From the NCBI GenBank assembly GCA_024711025.1, contig JANJTP010000072.1, forward strand, positions 1 through 51,965: 51,965 nucleotides of DNA, given 5' to 3'. A program made the position numbers and the translations under genes. This document shows positions 46,860 to 51,965 of the stretch, in pieces. Position 1 is the stretch's first letter. The number at the start of each line of letters is the position of its first letter. Source of the stretch: Solirubrobacteraceae bacterium (GTDB lineage Bacteria; Actinomycetota; Thermoleophilia; Solirubrobacterales; Solirubrobacteraceae). A model generated the notes under the pieces. It saw only the letters and a list, made by a program, of their open reading frames with translations. It had not been told where the DNA came from and did not search any database.

Positions 46860-47501
46860 TCAGCGATTCCCGGGAGATGAAGGGGCGTCGGGGCCGACGA
46901 TCTCGTCGTAGCCCTCGATCGGCGCCGTCTCCGCGTATGCGCCGGCTTGGTGGGGATCGTCGACTTGCGGCCCAGCGGCGTCGGCGCGGCGCTCGCGGAC
47001 ACCGGGCGCGGCACGCCCGCGGCTGCGGCTGCGGGCCGTCGGCGTGACGCCCGGGATCGCCGCCTCGCAGTAAGGGCAGACGAGCCAGTCCGGATCGAGC
47101 GGCCGTGAGCACTCGCGGCACTTGTCGCGCAGCCTGTGCAGGCAGTGCGGGCAGCGCAGGAAGTCGCGCCCGGCGATCGCCTCGCAGTTCGGGCAGAGCT
47201 CGTGGCCGGAATCGACCAGCCGCGCGCGCGCGGCCTCCATCTCGAGCTCGCGCTCACGGACGTCCTCGAGGTACTCGGGCGGGCGGACGATCGTGTAGAC
47301 GAGCGTGCCGATGAACGGGAAGACGAGCGCCGCCAGCACCGCGGACGCGATCAGCACGCCGTCGTCGAGCCGCCGCCGGGCGTCGGAGAGCGTGTACCAG
47401 ACGAGCGCCAGCCAGATGACGGCCACACCGAGCAGCACGAGCGCGACGACCGTGTTCAGCGTGCCGTTCTCGATCCCGAATATGGCCGGAATGGGCGTCA
47501 T
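46860..47501 (-). CDS. Membrane protein with double zinc ribbon
   Basis: A 213-residue protein with two membrane helices (about residues 15-38 and 48-72), then a charged helix (EYLEDVRERELEMEAARARL), then a double zinc ribbon with four CxxC pairs at Cys103/106, 117/120, 128/131 and 142/145 (CPNC, CPHC, CREC, CPYC), and a disordered acidic tail. It should place a zinc module in the cytoplasm. The function is unknown; such ribbons often bind protein or nucleic acid. The ATG follows TACCCT by ten bases. Confidence 0.82.
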   Translation of the reverse strand: MTPIPAIFGIENGTLNTVVALVLLGVAVIWLALVWYTLSDARRRLDDGVLIASAVLAALVFPFIGTLVYTIVRPPEYLEDVRERELEMEAARARLVDSGHELCPNCEAIAGRDFLRCPHCLHRLRDKCRECSRPLDPDWLVCPYCEAAIPGVTPTARSRSRGRAAPGVRERRADAAGPQVDDPHQAGAYAETAPIEGYDEIVGPDAPSSPGNR

Positions 47502-47511
47502 GGGCAAAGGG

Positions 47512-47517
47512 AGGGTA
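47512..47517 (-). promoter_or_regulatory. TACCCT -10 element of the zinc-ribbon gene
   Basis: TACCCT on the minus strand lies ten bases before the ATG at 47501, giving a leader of four bases or fewer. Confidence 0.4.
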
Positions 47518-47566
47518 GTGGACGGTTCGCCGTCGGCCCGCCGGCACCTTCCGGGCCGGCCGGGCC

Positions 47567-47686
47567 CTAGAGGACGGTCCGGCCGAACAGGTAGCCGATG
47601 CCGAAGAACAGGAGGATTACGAGCGCCACGACGATCGCGACGGCCAGCACCATCGTGATGACGGACGGTCCGCCGCGCTCGCTCAC
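47567..47686 (-). CDS. Small single-pass membrane peptide (39 residues) coupled to folC
   Basis: A GTG that overlaps the folC TGA (GTGA) opens a 39-codon frame ending in TAG. The product is SERGGPSVITM, then a hydrophobic helix of about 20 residues (VLAVAIVVALVILLFFGIGY), then LFGRTVL. The exact stop-start overlap, the same as in many gene pairs here, and the clean hydrophobic helix argue that it is real. No family is recognised. It could regulate a membrane partner, possibly the zinc-ribbon protein just downstream, but that is only proximity. Confidence 0.65.
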   Translation of the reverse strand: MSERGGPSVITMVLAVAIVVALVILLFFGIGYLFGRTVL

Positions 47687-48963
47687 AGCGTCGAGCCCCG
47701 GGGTGCGTCCGGCCCGCGCAGCAGCTCGGCCAGCAGGTAGAGCGAGCCGGTCGCGAGCGCGACCCCGTCCTCCCCCGCCGCCGCTCTCGCCGCGGCGAGA
47801 GCCTCATGCGGGTCGGCGATGACGTGCACGGACGGGCCGCTCAGCTGGCGCGCGAGCGACTCCAGCGTCGCCGCCGGCAGCGCCCGCGGGTTGCGCAGGC
47901 TCGTGAAGATCAGCTCGGCGCAGAGCCCGAGCAGCTCGCGGAGCATCTCGACCGCGTCCTTGTCGTCCAGCACCGCCACGCACGCCACCAGGCGCCGACC
48001 CGCGAGGAAGCCGCGCAGCGCCTCGGCGAGCGCGCGGACGCCGTCGAGGTTGTGCGCGCCGTCGAAGATCGTCACGGGCCGCTCGTCGACGACCTCGAAG
48101 CGGCCGGGAACGAGCGTCGCCGAGGCGGCCGCGGCGGTGAGCGCATCGTCGTCGAGCCGGCCGAGCAGCTCGCCCGCGGCGGCGCACGCGAGCGCGAAGT
48201 TGCGCCGCTGGTAGGGCGGCGCACCGGGTAGCTCGACGGGCGGCCCGGCGGGCGCATTGACCAGCCGCGCTCCGCGTGCGGCGCAGACCCGCTCGGCGAC
48301 CGCAAGCGCGTCCGGGTGCAGCGTCGGGCCGACCACGAGCGTCGCGCCCGGCCGCACGACGTCCAGCTTCTCGGCGGCGATGTCGGCGATCGTGGGGCCG
48401 AGCAGGTGGGTGTGCTCGAGCGACACGCTCGTCAGCACCTGCACCTCAGACGCGATCACGCTCGTCGCGTCGTAGCGGCCGCCGAGTCCCGCCTCGACCA
48501 CGGCGACGTCGACGCCCTGCCGCGCGAGCTCGTCGTAGGCGGCGGCGGTGATCGCCTCGAACTGCGTGACGACCTCCCCGGCGGGCAGCGTGCGATTCAC
48601 GGCGGCCGCGGCGCGTGCGGCGCGCCGTACGGCGCCGGCGAACCGCTCCGGAGCGATGTCGACGCCGTCGACGCGCACCCGCTCGGCGAACGAGACGAGG
48701 TGCGGTGACAGGTAGGCGCCGGTGCGCAGCCCGTGTCCGGCGATGATCGCCGCGATCATGCGGACCGTCGAGGACTTGCCGTTGGAGCCGACGACGTGGA
48801 CCGCGCGCAGACGCTCCTGCGGCGAGCCGAGCGCGGTCATCAGCCTGCGCATCCGCCCGAGGCCGAACGTCATCCCGAAGCGCTCGAGCGACAGCAGCCA
48901 TCGCTCGGCGTCCTCGATGCTCCAGGCACGGTCGGTTGCGGGCTGCGGCACGATCGACGACAT
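47683..48963 (-). CDS. folC: Folylpolyglutamate synthase / dihydrofolate synthase
   Basis: FolC adds glutamates to folates. The 426-residue Mur-ligase-like protein has GSNGKSST at residues 59-66, AYLSPHLVSFAERVRVDG, the VVEAGLGGRYDATS motif, SLEHTHLLG, and the C-terminal IFDGAHNLDG. Length is normal. It starts 15 bases after the valS stop. TAGATT, whose TAG is the valS stop codon, lies 12 bases before the ATG and could act as a -10 box. valS-folC adjacency is widespread in Gram-positive bacteria. Confidence 0.95.
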   Translation of the reverse strand: MSSIVPQPATDRAWSIEDAERWLLSLERFGMTFGLGRMRRLMTALGSPQERLRAVHVVGSNGKSSTVRMIAAIIAGHGLRTGAYLSPHLVSFAERVRVDGVDIAPERFAGAVRRAARAAAAVNRTLPAGEVVTQFEAITAAAYDELARQGVDVAVVEAGLGGRYDATSVIASEVQVLTSVSLEHTHLLGPTIADIAAEKLDVVRPGATLVVGPTLHPDALAVAERVCAARGARLVNAPAGPPVELPGAPPYQRRNFALACAAAGELLGRLDDDALTAAAASATLVPGRFEVVDERPVTIFDGAHNLDGVRALAEALRGFLAGRRLVACVAVLDDKDAVEMLRELLGLCAELIFTSLRNPRALPAATLESLARQLSGPSVHVIADPHEALAAARAAAGEDGVALATGSLYLLAELLRGPDAPRGSTL

Positions 48964-48978
48964 CGACGGCCCGGGAAT

Positions 48979-51537
<2,559 letters not shown>

Positions 51538-51546
51538 GGGCCGCGG

Positions 51547-51552
51547 AGTCTA
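51547..51552 (-). promoter_or_regulatory. TAGACT -10 element, leaderless valS promoter
   Basis: TAGACT on the minus strand lies nine bases before the valS GTG with no ribosome-binding sequence. Same sequence and spacing as at yqeY and nearly the same as at hrcA and holA. Confidence 0.55.
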
Positions 51553-51557
51553 GATCG

Positions 51558-51612
51558 GGGCGCCGCCGCAGGACCCGAGGCCACCCCGCGAGGCCGGGGC
51601 GGGGCGGCGCCC
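51558..51612. repeat. Ten-base perfect inverted repeat upstream of valS
   Basis: GGGCGCCGCC (51558-51567) and GGCGGCGCCC (51603-51612) flank a 35-base G+C-rich spacer in the 116-base gap between valS and the next gene. It could end the transcript of the upstream 94-residue gene or bind a regulator near the valS promoter. Confidence 0.5.
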
Positions 51613-51653
51613 GGACCCGGAGGGGCGCTCGCGCCGCGATCCCGAGGCGCCCG

Positions 51654-51938
51654 TCAGCCCTTCGGCTTCTTGGTTCTGAGCCCGGGCGTCGGGAACGGCG
51701 TCGCCGCGCTCGCGAGGTCGCGGCCGAGGCCGAGGTGGTCTAGCCGCCCTGCGATCTCGACGATCTCGTGCCGCTCCGACTGGCTCATGCGGTGCGGCAG
51801 CCCCTTCGAGGACCTCAGGATCTGGGCGACGCGCGCGCGGTCGCGCTCGGCGATGCGATGCCAGTGGTCCCAGAGCACCTGCAGCGCGGCGATCAGCAGC
51901 AGCCATGGGACGGCACGAAAGCGCCTCATCAGGGGCAT
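51654..51938 (-). CDS. Hypothetical small membrane-anchored protein
   Basis: A 94-residue protein I do not recognise. Residues about 9-25 (AVPWLLLIAALQVLWDHW) are a membrane helix after a basic start (MPLMRRFR), followed by a charged helical region (IAERDRARVAQILRSSKG, SQSERHEIVEIAGRLD) and a basic Pro/Lys-rich end (RTKKPKG). Topology is probably N-in, single-pass or signal-anchored. ATG 51938 or 51929 are both possible; TACGAT six bases before the former favours it. Confidence 0.6.
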   Translation of the reverse strand: MPLMRRFRAVPWLLLIAALQVLWDHWHRIAERDRARVAQILRSSKGLPHRMSQSERHEIVEIAGRLDHLGLGRDLASAATPFPTPGLRTKKPKG

Positions 51939-51944
51939 GTCGCG

Positions 51945-51950
51945 ATCGTA
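51945..51950 (-). promoter_or_regulatory. TACGAT -10 element of the terminal small gene
   Basis: TACGAT on the minus strand lies six bases before the ATG at 51938, matching the leaderless pattern. Confidence 0.45.
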
Positions 51951-51965
51951 GCGAGGCGGTCGCCG

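Overview
The window is a dense, very G+C-rich (roughly 70 % by eye) chromosomal segment of a rod-shaped actinobacterium. GTG starts and GTGA/ATGA stop-start overlaps are common, the tRNA has no encoded CCA, and the one SOS-type box has the Gram-positive/actinobacterial form. Gene content and order (rne/rng-rplU-rpmA-obgE-proBA-nadD-rsfS; mreBCD-mrdA-rodA; hrcA-dnaJ-prmA; phoH-ybeY-era) suit a deep-branching class such as Thermoleophilia. That placement is inference and a marker-gene search would settle it.

Almost everything reads leftward (minus strand). From low to high coordinate: (1) 1-6934, a hisIE-trpEGDC-htrA-trpFB cluster for tryptophan, with an envelope protease inside it and trpB cut by the window edge. 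(2) 6983-18827, housekeeping genes: era, ybeY, phoH, yqeY, a lipoprotein cytochrome c, an alpha/beta hydrolase, prmA, dnaJ, hrcA, an SDR, lepA and murJ. (3) 18917-26130, rpsT on the plus strand, then holA, comEC and comEA (DNA loading and uptake), a LOG-like gene and leuS. (4) 26288-29750, a rightward island: trkA-trkH (potassium uptake), a small PD-(D/E)XK endonuclease-like gene behind a LexA-type palindrome, a tRNA-Ala(GGC) lying inside the 3' part of that reading frame, and a clean terminator. (5) 29799-36456, a DUF2182/DUF1326 pair, then rsfS, nadD, proA, proB and obgE. (6) 36520-51938, one plus-strand SDR, rpmA-rplU, an RNase E/G, the rodA-mrdA-mreD-mreC-mreB cell-shape operon, maf, ndk, a double-zinc-ribbon membrane protein, a 39-residue membrane peptide coupled to folC, valS and a 94-residue membrane-anchored hypothetical protein.

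No gene-free stretch exceeds about 200 bases. I see no insertion sequence, CRISPR array or phage block.

The least ordinary parts are these. The LexA box/nuclease/tRNA composite at 29209-29750 has its tRNA promoter buried in the coding frame and its stop codon in the terminator loop. A TANNNT hexamer (often TAGACT) lies 6-10 bases before the start codon of about a dozen genes, which implies widespread leaderless transcription. A 42-base tandem repeat expands the DUF2182 protein. An unannotated small membrane peptide follows folC.
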